Below are positions 23,501 to 35,101 of a stretch of 64,000 nucleotides of DNA, one piece after another. Positions within the stretch are counted from its first letter, which is position 1. Each line of letters opens with the position of its first letter. Origin of the DNA: Diospyros lotus (taxonomy: Eukaryota; Streptophyta; Magnoliopsida; Ericales; Ebenaceae); NCBI RefSeq assembly GCF_014633365.1, contig NC_068351.1, positions 1,818,001-1,882,000 on the forward strand, given 5' to 3'. The position numbers were made by a program, and so were the translations under genes. A model generated the notes under the pieces. The model was not told where the DNA came from. It saw nothing but the letters and a program-made list of their open reading frames with translations, and did not search any database.

Positions 23501-23603
23501 GTTTTGGTTTTGGTTTTGATTTTGATTTTGATTTTGGTTTTGATTTTGATTTTGATTTTGATTTTGGTTTTGATTTTGATTTTGGACTATCTTCTTTACC
23601 CAC
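20559..23603 (-). pseudogene. RTE LINE polyprotein, degenerate
   Basis: The minus-strand frame is broken into about six pieces. From the N-terminus: a lysine/serine/proline-rich stretch from 23603; an AP-type endonuclease with RIGSWNIGTLTGKAMEV, CLQETRWVG and later IIRGDLNEHVGRDGNGY (about 23440-22700); then the reverse transcriptase with [50 protein letters not shown] and the catalytic FADDIVLVDE box (about 21330). The last piece (21500-20559) keeps an open C-terminal half including RYLGSVIQKDG. Frame breaks near 23050, 22550, 22250, 21900 and 21503 show it can no longer make an active protein. Confidence 0.88.
23415..23590. repeat. Low-complexity hexamer tract inside the LINE
   Basis: Runs of TTTTGA and TTTTGG units on the plus strand. 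On the minus strand they encode alternating Lys with Ser or Pro near the N-terminus of the LINE protein. The unit is six bases, so expansion keeps the frame. Confidence 0.85.
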
Positions 23604-23872
23604 ATCCGTCCAAGCAAATGCGGGAACCCTTGCTCATTTATCACTACATCCGGGCATCGATGCAGCGACCCTAACTCACTTGTCACTACACGGGGGCAGT
23701 GTAGCGTGTCGCTATGAAGGGTTACGCCCACGCCCAAACGATTTTTCATAATTTGTCTAGAGTTCATGTTTTGGATCCGACTAAGTTTTACGTTGGCTGT
23801 CGGCTACCTAACACAACCCTTCTCCTTTATCCGGGCTTGGGACCGGCAGTGGATAACATCCCCAGGCGGAGT

Positions 23873-23891
23873 TTTTTAATATTTTTTTAAT
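23873..23891. repeat. Target-site duplication of the LINE, right
   Basis: Identical 19-mer to 20501-20519. Confidence 0.85.
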
Positions 23892-24274
23892 GTTATGAAA
23901 TAATTTCAAAATATTTTTAAAATTATAAAAATGATCTAGAAATCTTTTTTTTAATGTTTCTCAGTGTTTCAATACAAAAAATATTTTGAAAATACCAAAA
24001 CGGTATCCCGTAGGCATTTCTGTGCATCATGTCAAGTGAATGAAGAGTTTTGATAAAGAAGAGAAGATATGAAATGAGGAGATGGGGTTCTACCCATTTA
24101 ATATATTGAAAAGATTATTTTTTAAATAAGACAGGCAAAATAAAAAATATTTTGTACTATGGATTAATTTTGTATGTATAAAATTGTCAAACAATATTTC
24201 CTTTTTTGGTAAATAATAATAGTGTCATAGTAAGTTAATTAATGATAATATACAAATTATATAAATGTACAGCA
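23892..24274. other. AT-rich intergenic, no gene
   Basis: Contains a diverged inverted relative of 7010-7125 (around CAAAACGGTATCCCGTAGG). Otherwise nothing was recognised. Confidence 0.4.
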
Positions 24275-24989
24275 AGTGAAAATAAGTGATGGCATGATGA
24301 TGATAATACTTGAGCAAATTGAAATGGCAAGCAAAAGTCCTCCAGTAACACGAAAATGCTAAATTATAAACCGCAAAGGCTCTGCTGCTCTATGGCATGG
24401 CTGTTTTATAAACCCCAGAGAAATCTTTTTTTGTCACAGGCAAAAAATATATTCTGGGAGGTTGATCTATCTCGACGAGTACAGCTTCAACGGAGAAACA
24501 CTTCCACCTAAAAACCAAGAACAACCAAGACCCTCATAGGTATCCTTAAGAACACATTGATGAATCATTAACACATGTACAAGGATCCTCAAACTGAACA
24601 TGCTCAGAACAAAGAAACATAGAATTACCTGAGTTAAAAAAAGAAAAAAACATTGAAAGGCTGTATAACTTTTACTAACAGGGAAGAATAATCACAGCAA
24701 ATTAAACAATAAATTTTAACTGGTATTATTTAGAAAGAAGAAAAGAATGTTCTGTTCTCAGAATTCATATGCCCCACCCAATCACATTGATAAAACTGAA
24801 AGCTTCACCAGCACTGACTGTCAACCACTGATACTTATCAGATGTAGGACACACATGTTGGGTTGAAACAAAACAAAAACCCCACTACTTAGCACCAAAA
24901 AAAGAAATGAAAACAAAAAATAAATAAATAAAACCCCACTGCTCTAGAATTTTATTGCTAATTGCAGTTTGCAATTGTTGTATTTAAGT

Positions 24990-25660
24990 GAGGCTTCAAA
25001 CGACAGCGTTTTGCGAAGGGTAGGAAGGTCTTCTGGCAACTCTCATGGCTGCCCAAAATTGTTGCGTTTTGGTCCCTGAGTGAAGGGCCAAAACGGCAAC
25101 CCTTGCCGTTTCATTTGGCATGCTTCAGCTTGTCCTTTAGCCTGCCTCTTTCCCGATCGTCGATATTCTGTTGTGCCTTTATACGATGCAATCTGTATCG
25201 CTTGTATTCTTTTTATATCAGCTACAATCGTCTCGAGATGTGGGAAGCACAGTCTCCGATTATCAGCTTCGTTTAGGGTTTGTCTGCTCATTTCTTTGGT
25301 TTCATTCTCTTTGTATAACCTTTACGATTGCTTATTTTCTCTCTAGGGTTTGTGCCTCTAACCTGTAGTTCTGTGGTTATGGGGCCGATTTGAGTTGAGA
25401 GTTGTTTTTGTACAGTGAGATTTGAGAGTGAGATTGTACATTGTGGCCGTAATCGATTTTATCCTGATAGTGCAGTGAGTTTCCTTTGCTGGAGCTCAAC
25501 ATAGACGGAATCCTCTTTAACGGATGAACCACGGTAAAAATTGCTGACATTTTGTGTATGTTTTATTTCTATATCTTGTATATTTGCATGCTTACACTAA
25601 GAAAGCCTCGGAGAATGTTTGTTGGCTCTATTTGTTTACTGTTCTGAGTTTTGGCTGAGA
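24990..25660 (+). mobile_element. Probable LTR or LTR-leader fragment in the right arm
   Basis: No counterpart exists in the left arm. The sequence passes from TTTAGGGTTTGTCTGC through GAGTGAGATTGTACATTGTG to TGGAGCTCAACATAGACG and GATGAACCACGGTAAAAA. This order resembles the LTR and leader of plant copia elements (a line ending GTGGACGTAGG...GAACCACGTAAA). No protein was seen and no ends were defined. Confidence 0.4.
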
Positions 25661-25851
25661 GTTGTCTCGACCCAACAGCAATACTATTGACAGCCTTATA
25701 GATCTAATGGCAGTCCAGAAGTTGGCTTCCAGTTGCTGTACTATATACCAATGTTTACTTACCATAAAATAAATGGGTGTAATCCACGGCAAAAACAAAT
25801 AAATGGATGTAAGGGTTATCCATTATCCTAACAGAGACAAAAGCGGCTTAC

Positions 25852-26279
25852 TGGTGTGTCTGCCATAGGAACATTAAGAGCTTCCATGGTGCCACAAAGA
25901 TAACCATGATCAAGCTCACAGCCCTGGATTCGTACATTAACTCTCCATGCTTCATCCTTTTGTAGACTAGAAACATTCTGTGTTCCAGAGAATGCCTGTA
26001 ACATAGTAATTTTAGTGCAAGTTCTTTTCAACAGAAGCAGCAAAACACTCCAGAGAATTGTAAGTATAGAGGTGGATGCAGGAGCTTGTACTAGTGACAA
26101 AGAAATACATTTGGGAACCGTAGATTTACCAAGAAAAAATGCATCTAAATAAATAAAGTACTTGGAATGGCCTCAAGAAGTACCTTACATAGAAATGAAG
26201 AAGGAAAACAAGTAGAAATTCACCTGTCCAACACTTAAAAGGGTACAAGCGGGGGGCGAAGTGTTGCCAAGATTTTCAC
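25852..26279 (-). pseudogene. GID4: GID4-like gene fragment, right copy: exons 2 and 3 only
   Basis: On the minus strand 26279-26224 is exon 2 (GENLGNTSPPACTLLSVGQ) and 25995-25852 is exon 3: 48 codons, AFSGTQNVSSLQKDEAWRVN, then VRIQGCELDHGYLCGTMEAL, then NVPMADTP, in phase 0 at both ends. Borders are intact: acceptor TTACAG before exon 3 and donor GTAAGC after it. These are the N-terminal half of the GID4 beta-barrel, which binds the degron. Exon 1 and exons 4-8 are absent, so no receptor can be made from this copy. Exon 2 here reads SPPACT, closer to what I expect of plant GID4 than the left copy (SALACT). Confidence 0.85.
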
Positions 26280-26496
26280 CTTCAGAGTGAATAATGATAG
26301 CATTATTAGAATTTCAGGAACCGATATTTAGAAGAAAGTTCCAACAGTAAGCTAAACCACAACATGCAGATGAATCCCTCTAAATTATGAAAATCAATTT
26401 AAACACAATATGTATTCTAAGAACCCGAAAAGGATCATGGAACAAACAGATCAAGTTAGAAGGCTGATAGGAACCCGATTAGAATAATTCAAACAG

Positions 26497-26963
26497 CAAG
26501 CAATTATCGACAACTATCAGGATTCCCAGCCAAGAAATTAACAAAATAAAAAGAAGTGTAATTTCGAGAGGTCCACACTCTCCCAATATTCTTACTAAAA
26601 TATTTCCCCCTTCTACTCTATTTGCTTATCTTATTTATAGGAATATGTTGCCCTCACATGCCCCCCTCTCTTTACTCTTCCCATTCTACCCCTTAACTGA
26701 ATTTGTTAGTCTGCATATACATCAATTGGCCTTCTCTTATTTTAATTCCTATTCTGTCCTTATTGCTGATAGCGGAATATTATGGGAAGAGAGGGGGGCA
26801 TGTGAGGGCAACATATTCCTATAAATAAGAGAAGCAAATAGAGTAGAAGGGGGGAATATTTTAGTAAGAATATTGGGCGAGTGTGGACCTCTCGAAACTT
26901 CACTTCCTTTTTATTTTGTTAATTTCTTGATTGTGAATCCTGATAATTGTCGATAATTGCTTG
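26497..26963. mobile_element. Fold-back element with about 190-bp inverted arms
   Basis: 26497-26690 and 26775-26963 are near-perfect inverted repeats (for example TTCGAGAGGTCCACACTC at 26570 and GAGTGTGGACCTCTCGAA at 26879; CATGCCCCCCTCTCT against AGAGAGGGGGGCATG). The unpaired middle is about 85 bp. The homologous place in the left arm (near 9385) lacks it. No protein and no clear target duplication were found; it could be a fold-back MITE or two inverted LTR ends. Confidence 0.8.
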
Positions 26964-28262
26964 ATTGTGCAATGAAAAAATAAACTGCTGTTCTGGATGA
27001 ATGTGGTAGTAAGATTACATTGATGGTGAATGCTTTAAGTATTAAGCAAAGTTCTCAACTTCTGGTCCTTTTTTTTTCATTGGTATTCCTGCTAGTTTAC
27101 CAACTTAGGATTCCAACAGCTGATTGCTAAAAGATACCATCAAGATTAAGTTGATAGACCAGAATTCAATTTTCAGCATGGGATTTTTTTCACTGATTAG
27201 CAAATTTCAGTATATGAAACGTGGGAGAAACCCATAATAATTAAGTGAAGAAGAGTTTTTTTTAATTCTGAAATTGTGTCCTAACTTGGTAACAGAAGTA
27301 ACACGGAACTTCATTGACGAGACAACTAAGGAGAGCCAATCCATGCTTGCGTCTCCACAACATTTTGGGGAAGATCGTCAAAAGGGATGGAATTTCAAGT
27401 GGCTGAAAGATGAATTTACCGTCCACTTTGGTGCAGTTAGGCTATGTTTGGAACAGGGATTTTATGTTTGAAAGAAAAATGAATAGAAAATGGCATAACC
27501 TATCGACATGCATTAATTACGCACACACACAAGTACTTATTTTCCTTTCTGCTTCTTTCCATTCCAAAAATCCTAGTTCCAATGTAGCAATAATATTTGC
27601 GGATTCGAAGGAAAAGAACTCCCTATATATCTTACCATTGAAAAGTGGCATCTATTAACCAATTAAAGCCTGGATATTTCCTTTTCCTATTCATGATACA
27701 TCTAAACTTGCATAATATATATATCTCAGATTAGGAGACATAGAAAGATATTCAAAGTAAAGCAAAACCTAACAACCATCATCATGAACTCAGAATAGAC
27801 CTACAAAACAAATAACACAATCTGGAATTATAACCAATATTCAACATATAAATACAGATATTTGCAATATGTATGTATGTACCTATATATATAGATATAC
27901 ACACAAAAATATGTAGCAAATTCAGTTGAGAAGGTCTAAGTTCGCGAACTAGCATGTACTAACAAATCATGTATGATATTGCCCCATTAAGTCAACATAA
28001 TCCAGTTTGTCCCATTAGCAAAGACCAACCAGTAAAAACTGTTTGGATGCCTAGAAAATTGTTGCCTGCTTTCACAACCGTGACTTCATTCACAATTAAC
28101 TAAGGGTCCACAAGCCATAACTTCAAAATGAGAGTATACATGTTACAAATCTTTTGAAACATCTTTTGAATTGATCAGTTCTTCAGTTCAACTAATTGTT
28201 TTGAATTGATGACTAAGTCGCCTTCTTTCATCTTCTCCAGCACAGACAGCCGCCAAGGAAGC

Positions 28263-28671
28263 CTCTTGAATTAAGTGGCCGAGTCAAGAAAGATTTTTAG
28301 TTGTGGTCAAATTATATTTATAAATTAAATTTTATTATTTTTATAATTTTATTTTTATTTAATTTTTAAGATACAAAATTTAAATTATTAAATTTGACAA
28401 TTATATCTATCTAGTTAAAGTCAAATTATAATTTTAACCCTAATCAAATTATAATTATCTATAATAATATATATAAAAAATAAAAAAAATAAAAAAATCA
28501 ACTGACGACAAGGGCCATCTAGCCATAACATGGCTTCGCCATTGCCTGAATTTCCACTCAATTGTGGGTGTGTTCTCAATTTTGAATAAGATAATGCTAC
28601 TTGTCAATCAAATATTACTAAATATTACTTTTATAACATAACAACACCAAACAAACATTAAATGTCAATCA
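28263..28671. other. AT-rich joint between inverted arm and module X
   Basis: Homology to the left arm ends at about 28262 and module X starts at about 28672. Nothing was recognised between. Confidence 0.45.
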
Positions 28672-30572
28672 AAATATTAAAATTGTATGTGTAGATAACA
28701 TTTTGGATTATTAATGGGTTGTTATGCAAGACTTTAGCTTTTCCTCTCAAACTAATAAGTCTACGCTTACTCATGACTAAAACAAGAAATAATCTTATCT
28801 TGACTTGTACGCAAAGGGATGACTAGCGGATGACGACGACATCGTTTCAAATATTAATGGTAGCATCATGAACAGATATAAAATATTTTATATAACGATA
28901 ACAACACCTTACCGTGTTGACGCGATATTTTAATTTAATACTAATAATATATTACATATTTATGATTAGTACCAATTATTAAAATATTGAGAATATTAAA
29001 ATTTATATTTTTCATGACTCCTATTTCAATTAGGTTATAGATTTATCTAAAGTGTTATGCTTATAATAGGTACCTAATAAGATAAAATTATTGTAGCAAT
29101 ATTATTATAGTGATATTTTATTCTTTCTGTTCGTAATTTTTTTTAATTTAAGTTTTTAACATAAAATTTTTATATTCATTTGTGTGTTTGATGGTTTAAT
29201 CATAGTTATTTTTTATACTAAATTCGTATAAATTTAGTGGAGCTAGAAACTCAATTGTTCAAATATGTTTAAACCTTAAATTTTAAACCCTAAACAATCA
29301 TGAAAACAATTCAAATTGTTCAAAATCACTCTTGAAATGTCAAAGGATCTTTTGCTTTTGTCCAATAAGATTCATTTGACTTACTATATTCTCCAATAAC
29401 ACCTTAAAATCTGTAGTGTTCAAGAAAATGGATCCAAGGATTGGCTCAACGAAAAAAAAAAAAAAAGGTCTAAAAGCCTATTGAAAAAAAATAAATTCAC
29501 AAAAACAAAGTATAGGTGCTGAAAGCCATCTGATGATTGAGAGACCTAAATAAGTGGCTTTCCAAAAACTTGCGAGAGACTGAAGTAAGAAACTTTGATG
29601 AGGGACTAGTGTGTCTAAGAGGTCGATGAGGTCACCTGAGAACTAGTATGACTGAGCGATTGAGAAAGATTGAGCCAAATTTATCTCTGATATGCTTACT
29701 GCCAAATTCGAAAGAGAGTTCGTAATGCCCATAGAAAATTGTGGTTCTCCCTCTATCTATCAGTCTTCTCCTTTACCAAAGGCACGCTCACACTTCTATT
29801 CAAATTATAACTCTACTTGTTTTCTGTACTTCGAATACAAGACTAACTTAAGTATTTAAAGGTTCGTGTAAGACACTCACTCGTGCCCTTAACTAGTTTT
29901 TTCTCTGTAGATCTCCTGAAGACTACACCTAAGATACTGTCCCATTGACTAATCACTTGCAAATTTATTGAGATACTCTGTTGCACAAAAAATAAAAAAC
30001 AAAAATTATTATTGTATTTGATCAATAAAAAAATCATTCTATCTCTACTTAGCAATTCCTTGACGTTGGAACTAGGTGATAGAGTTGGTTAGTATATTGG
30101 TTGTACTAATTATTCAATAATGGCTTAACGTGACATTTTGACAAATAGATTGTATGAAATCTTCTAAACATTTAATTGAAATTGAAAGAAATAATCAGAT
30201 TTCACACATAGCTAAAACCTAAACCGTAGATAAACACCTAAACAAATAAACCAAATTTCAGGCATAAGTTATAACTAGTTACTTTAAACTACAAATCACT
30301 TAATAACAAGTTAAATTTTACATTACTACCCTTTACTAAATCACTTAACAAAATGGAGATACATAATCTCTGATAATCGGATATACAACGTTAAATTCGA
30401 TTGAACAATGATTTTTTTTGTTTAATTTTAAAATCAAATATAAAAATCTTAAAAACCAAGTCACAAGTTGCTCTATTGGCTGGCGACCATTATCAAAGGC
30501 TCCCTTACTGACATAAGGCGGCTGGTGGAAGTGGAAGTTTTCAGCCCCGTCCATATGATAATGGGATGCTAT
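28672..30572. repeat. Intergenic module X, copy 2
   Basis: Direct repeat of 14361-15507, which precedes kinase gene 2. Bases 29530-30450 are extra here. After it no third kinase gene follows: copia sequence begins at about 30.8 kb. It contains no gene. Confidence 0.8.
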
Positions 30573-31043
30573 ATTTGGGCCAAATTTTTATTTTTATTTT
30601 TTATTTTTATGTTTTTTTGTAACTATTTAAATTTTTTAATATTTCAATTATGAATCTAATTTTTAAATCAATTTAACTCTCTGTACTTTAATTTTTTTGT
30701 GTAACAATTTAAAATTTTATTATTCCGATTATACTAATATCTCTGTATTTTCAACTTAATTTAATCTTTGTATTTTCATGTGTAAAAAAATAAAATGAAA
30801 TGAAATGATAATGTAAGAATTATCTTGTGCCTCACATGATAATTGATGAAAATGTCTAAGTAATAATTATTTGGTATCTTACATGATAATTGAAATGAAT
30901 ATTTTATCTAATACGATGGTGTTAATTTAATGAGATAATTAAATGATTTAATAAAATAATTGATTATCTTAAAATTCAATTTAATTGGTTTAGAAGATAT
31001 ATATAATTCCTAAAGAGTCTTGATAGGAAACTGCTTTTACTAT

Positions 31044-31051
31044 TATAAATA
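31044..31051 (+). promoter_or_regulatory. TATA box of copia LTR promoter
   Basis: TATAAATA followed by GGGAATTGATC; the same arrangement occurs at 1526. Probable core promoter of the interrupted copia element. Confidence 0.4.
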
Positions 31052-31129
31052 GGGAATTGATCTTCTTCCTATTTAACCTAAAAAAATAAATTACAGTTAT
31101 ATTCACAAGAATTATATATATTTACAAGA

Positions 31130-31620
31130 GTTTCGAAACTATTATAAAAGTTTCAAAACTATTATATATGTACATAGCAAGCTGTATTTACAGTTTCGAA
31201 ACTCTTTTGAATAAGTTTCAAATGTTTTTCTGAGTATGCATGTTGTATTTCAAAACATCTATGATTTAAGTATTTGTTTCGAAACTACATAGTATGTTTC
31301 AGAACCTTTGTCTCTTTCAACAGAACATTTAAATAACCAAGATGCTTTTTGCTTTACTCTTTTTCATTTTTGTTCAAAAGCTTCTCAAAAGTTGTTCTTT
31401 AATTCAATCTCCATGTTCTGATAATTTAAATTCAAATTTGAAAGTGGAGAACAAAACAAAGTCATGGTAAGCATTAAACTTTGTCTCCTACTCATTCCTG
31501 TCTCTAAGTGCAAGTCCAGTTAGAAAGACTGGATGTCTCAAAACATGAGAAGTATGTTTCGAAATCTTAGTGTATTTTTGTGTTGTTTCGAAACCAATAA
31601 GACACGTTTCGAAATCTTCC
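31130..31620. repeat. Cluster of the palindrome GTTTCGAAAC and variants
   Basis: TTTCGAAA or one-mismatch forms recur about ten times (near 31131, 31148, 31190, 31217, 31246, 31278, 31298, 31553, 31584, 31608) and continue beyond the nested insertion at 45056, 45078, 45107 and 45134. Spacing is irregular. Confidence 0.75.
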
Positions 31621-31705
31621 TTCAAATCTTATCTCTAATGGCTATAATCAATCAAATCTCTATCTCTAAATATATATAGTAGGTCTTTGAAGACAAGTAG
31701 AGTAT

Positions 31706-34271
31706 TGTAACACCCCGTTTTTCTCTTACAGAGCGTGTCATTATGCTGGGGCCCAAAATATAAATAAATTATTTTTTCTTTCTTTATCGGTACATAACTT
31801 AACCTTAAGTACCGAATTCCAAATAAAACCCCCAGCAAATCATTAAAAATGCGGAAGCGATAATTGAAACCTGATATGGTACATAATCAATTCACTTTAT
31901 TTATAACATAAGAATCCGTACCATAGTTAACATCACATCCTCAATATTGAACTACATAAATACATGGAGATTCCATAATATTCTAACAAGGCTAATAAAT
32001 CATCAGCTAAAATATATCCAAGTTAGTTCGCTGAATCCATCGGCCTCGTCATCACGTGCCATCATATCTCAACCTACTCCTTGCTTAAGTTGCAAGTCTA
32101 AATTGGAACTTGAATGTTCTAGGGGCATAACCCATTAGAAGATGAAACTTCTAGTGAGGGTCCAAAAACATATATATGAATACATGATACGATAACATGA
32201 ACAACATTTGCCCCTAATATAACTTCTCAAGCCCACCAGCTCGGCACAAAATCCTAGGCAAATCTCAACCCTCTATAAGATAAGCCTAACGTTCTTCCAT
32301 CATTGCCCTAGGGGAATTACGGCTACACTCTGGGGGCGACATCCCATTCCCATACACAAATATCAATATGACAATAATATCGTGTAATGCAATTATCACG
32401 ACTTTTCATGCAATATAACAAAATGAATATTGCATTCATAACAACATGCATATGTATAAACATATCATGAATATAAGTTCTTGTGAGAAAATCACTCACA
32501 AAGCATATTTAGGATAAAATTACTCACATTTGCCTAATGATCAGGACACCTTGAAAAGTGTGCATCGCCTTGATATGCGTGCCCGACCTCAATTTTCGTG
32601 CCAACTCTTGAAAGTTGCACCCATCACATCTCCTCGATCACCTCAATCATAAAAATGATATTTTATTACTAAATATCTCAAAATTCTATTTATTTCATTT
32701 TCCTTCCATTTTCTCTCATTTTTCCTTCTAAAAATTCCAATAAATACCATCGAGACTTTTTTCTCAAATCTAATTCCACAACAATTCATAATATCATATG
32801 AACTTCAAAGGAAAAATACTAAACTTACTCGAATGCTGCGTTATCACGTAAAACAAGGCTCTTTGATGCTAAAACCAAGACATCGTGAAGCCCAAACCCA
32901 AATCTTTTTGCACGAATCCCCGCAAAATATTTTTCTAGATTTTTAGGAATTTTTCCCAAAATTTTTGGACTGCCCACACTCCCGCATGCGTTTGCACGCG
33001 CTAGGGCGACTAGGCGAAGGTGAGAGGTAGCAGGTGACCGGCACGCACCGGTCGTCTTCTCTGGCTACGGCCGTGTCGGAGTTCTGGGATCTCAATGCCA
33101 TATTGAAGCCCTCTTCCTGTCGATCCTCACGGCATATCCCACAGCTTGAAAGAAGCTCGCGAAGGGCTTAAATTTGCCGACCAAATGCTAGGCCAAACCG
33201 CCTGCCTCCAACTTCGGCAACCTCTCGAAACACCCTCAAACCTTAACAAAAATGCATGAAACTTACCAAAAATGATCTACATCTCATGGGCTTCAAAAGC
33301 CCCATATTTTGGAACGCCAATTCGTTCGATTTTGACCTTAATTTGAAGCTTCTTCTTCCCCATTTTCTGCCATATATGAATGCCTATTTATAGGCATTTT
33401 CGAGCGACCAAATGCCCGAGATCGGCCAACTCATTGCCTTAGGAGCTAAAACCTACCTTAGATCGACCTCTAATCGACCTTTCCTGACCACAAAAGCGAG
33501 TGGCAGGCTCGCGATAACCCGATCAAATTTTTGGTCAATTTTCTTGCTTTTTCTGGCAACCTATGGGTTGTTGTCGACCACGCTTTTACAAAAGATGCTC
33601 TCTAACCATCTCTCGTGCCATCCCTATGGCCGAAATCGGCCATGGCTGACCGGCCATGTGCTGGTCAGATTTGCCCATGCTGCCATTTTTGAGTTTTTGC
33701 ACTTTTACCCCACTAATTTTAGTTTTCTCATTTTGGCCCTCTTTCACCAAGCCCATCGACTTTTGACAATTGCCTATAAGTCCCTCAAGTCCTAAAACGT
33801 CCATTTGACCCATGAAGATTTCGAAAAACCCTTGTTTCGGCCTCCCTCTGGAATTTTTAGGAAACTACACTTAGGCCCGAATCTTCGTTTTGGCTCTCAA
33901 CCTTTTCGTTTCTTCCTAAAACCACTGAAGGTTGTTACTTATGAAAAACCGAAGCCCCCTCAAGCTTCTGTTGACTTCCAGAAAGTCTCCTATAATAATT
34001 TGGTTTTGCAGCATAATTGGCAGCTGCCATTTTGTTGTACCAAAAATTGTTCCCGATCCGACTTCTTTCGGCACCATAAATCCTATCTCGGGGTGTTTGT
34101 TAATGCGCCATCATTTTCCTTTGTCATCTCGGCTCTAGGACACTCCCTGCAGTTGATTTGGTCATCTATATGATAATAAATTACCGTTATACCCTTCATT
34201 TATCCTTAAATTCCATTTCTACCTCCAAGACAATTTACCTTTGAGTCCTTTAGAATTTCTCTGGTATTACA
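31706..34271 (-). repeat. 3' LTR (left) of the LARD-like element, 2566 bp
   Basis: Plus-strand ends are TGTAACACCCCG and CTGGTATTACA. It is homologous along its length to 41963-44488. It contains the conserved core GGGGAATTACGGCTACACTC (about 32312) also seen in the other long LTRs of the window. Reading frames inside have no known domain. Confidence 0.9.
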
Positions 34272-34287
34272 TTCACCCCTCCTTAAA
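34272..34287 (-). other. Polypurine tract of the LARD-like element
   Basis: On the minus strand TTTAAGGAGGGGTGAA lies directly before the LTR start TGTAATACC, as expected for plus-strand DNA priming. Confidence 0.65.
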
Positions 34288-34444
34288 GAAATTTCGGCCT
34301 CGAAATTTTTATCTGACCGTTAAGGTAACTAAGACAATACATAGTTCATTACCTGAACACTTCAGATCAAATATCCATTTAGTCCTTGACAAACGCTTCA
34401 GTTTGCATTTCTTACACGTCCGATGCCTGCAAGTAGACATGGCC

Positions 34445-34620
34445 AAAATTGAACCGGACCGACGGTTCGAACCGGAACCGGACCGGCCGGAACCGGCCGA
34501 ACCGGAACCGGACCGAACCGGCGAAATTCGGTCAGGTTCCGGTTCAAGGTTCCGAAGAACCGGAACCGCTGGTTCCGCGGAACCGGAACCGCCGGTTCCG
34601 GTTCCGGTTCCGCGGAACAG
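34445..34620. repeat. 5' subterminal AACCGG repeat array of the hAT element
   Basis: GAACCGG, AACCGGACCG and their complements recur more than fifteen times in both orientations. A matching array is at 37495-37695. Such clustered short motifs are the usual transposase-binding sites of hAT elements. Confidence 0.8.
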
Positions 34621-34639
34621 GACCGTTGCCCCCCCTCCC

Positions 34640-34805
34640 CCCCCCGTGCTCCCCCCCCCCGTCCCCGTGCGGCCGTGCCCCCCCTCTCCCAACGGTCCAA
34701 AATTGGACCGTTGCCCCCCCCCCCGTGCTCTCCCCCCGTCCCCGTGCAGCCGTGCCCCCCCTCCCCCAACGGTCCAAAATTGGACCGTTGGCCCCCCCCA
34801 ACGGT
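34640..34805. repeat. C-rich tandem repeat with hairpins in the hAT 5' region
   Basis: Two roughly 80-bp units, each with poly-C tracts, CCCCGTGC-GCCGTGCCCC and the hairpin AACGGTCCAA-AA-TTGGACCGTT (34691-34712 and 34768-34789). The (CT)n run at 34890-34920 follows. It lies in the transposase 5' leader. Confidence 0.8.
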
Positions 34806-34885
34806 CAGCCAATTTTATTTTTATTTTTTTAAATTTTATAATTCCTATCTATATATACCCCTCCCTCCCCCACTCATTTTTCACA

Positions 34886-34924
<39 letters not shown>

Positions 34925-35101
34925 CTCAAGCTATTATTCTCTCAATTTTGTCTCTCATTTAATATTTCAATTTCAATTTCTTCAATCTTCTCATTTTGTT
35001 ATTTATCAATTTATTCAATTATATTGTTAATTATTTATTACTTGTTACTATATTATTTTATCATTATTATATTTTTTTATTATCATACTTTTTTCAAAAA
35101 A

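Larger units (their letters stand above)
20520..23872 (-). mobile_element. RTE-type LINE, nearly full length, 3.35 kb
   Basis: Read on the minus strand it starts near CCGCCTGGGGATGTTATCC at 23872, carries an endonuclease/reverse-transcriptase frame, and ends with a TTATTGTTATTGTTGTTA tail (20521-20541), the short microsatellite tail typical of RTE elements. A 19-bp target duplication flanks it. RTE elements move by target-primed reverse transcription. The length fits a full-size RTE (about 3.2-3.4 kb). It lies between kinase gene 2 and the inverted GID4 arm. Confidence 0.88.
24275..28262. repeat. Right arm of large inverted repeat (GID4 region)
   Basis: Reverse-complement counterpart of 8115-10793. 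It is about 1.3 kb longer because it keeps GID4 exon 3 and its introns and has gained a fold-back element (26497-26963) and an LTR-like insertion. It stops before the positions equivalent to exon 1 and to exons 4-8, so the copy is truncated at both ends. Confidence 0.85.
30780..31705 (+). mobile_element. Copia LTR/leader, first part (interrupted at 31706)
   Basis: AT-rich sequence with a TATAAATAGGG promoter motif in the same context as the copia LTR at 1181-1650. It is followed by many copies of the palindrome GTTTCGAAAC. It continues at 44494 after removal of the long element inserted with duplication AGTAT, and leads into the gag frame at 45208. The left boundary is approximate. Confidence 0.65.

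Noticed and set aside
23381..23674. Phe/Asp/Leu-rich open frame on the plus strand
   Set aside because: Shadow of the hexamer repeat in the LINE, whose true coding strand is minus.
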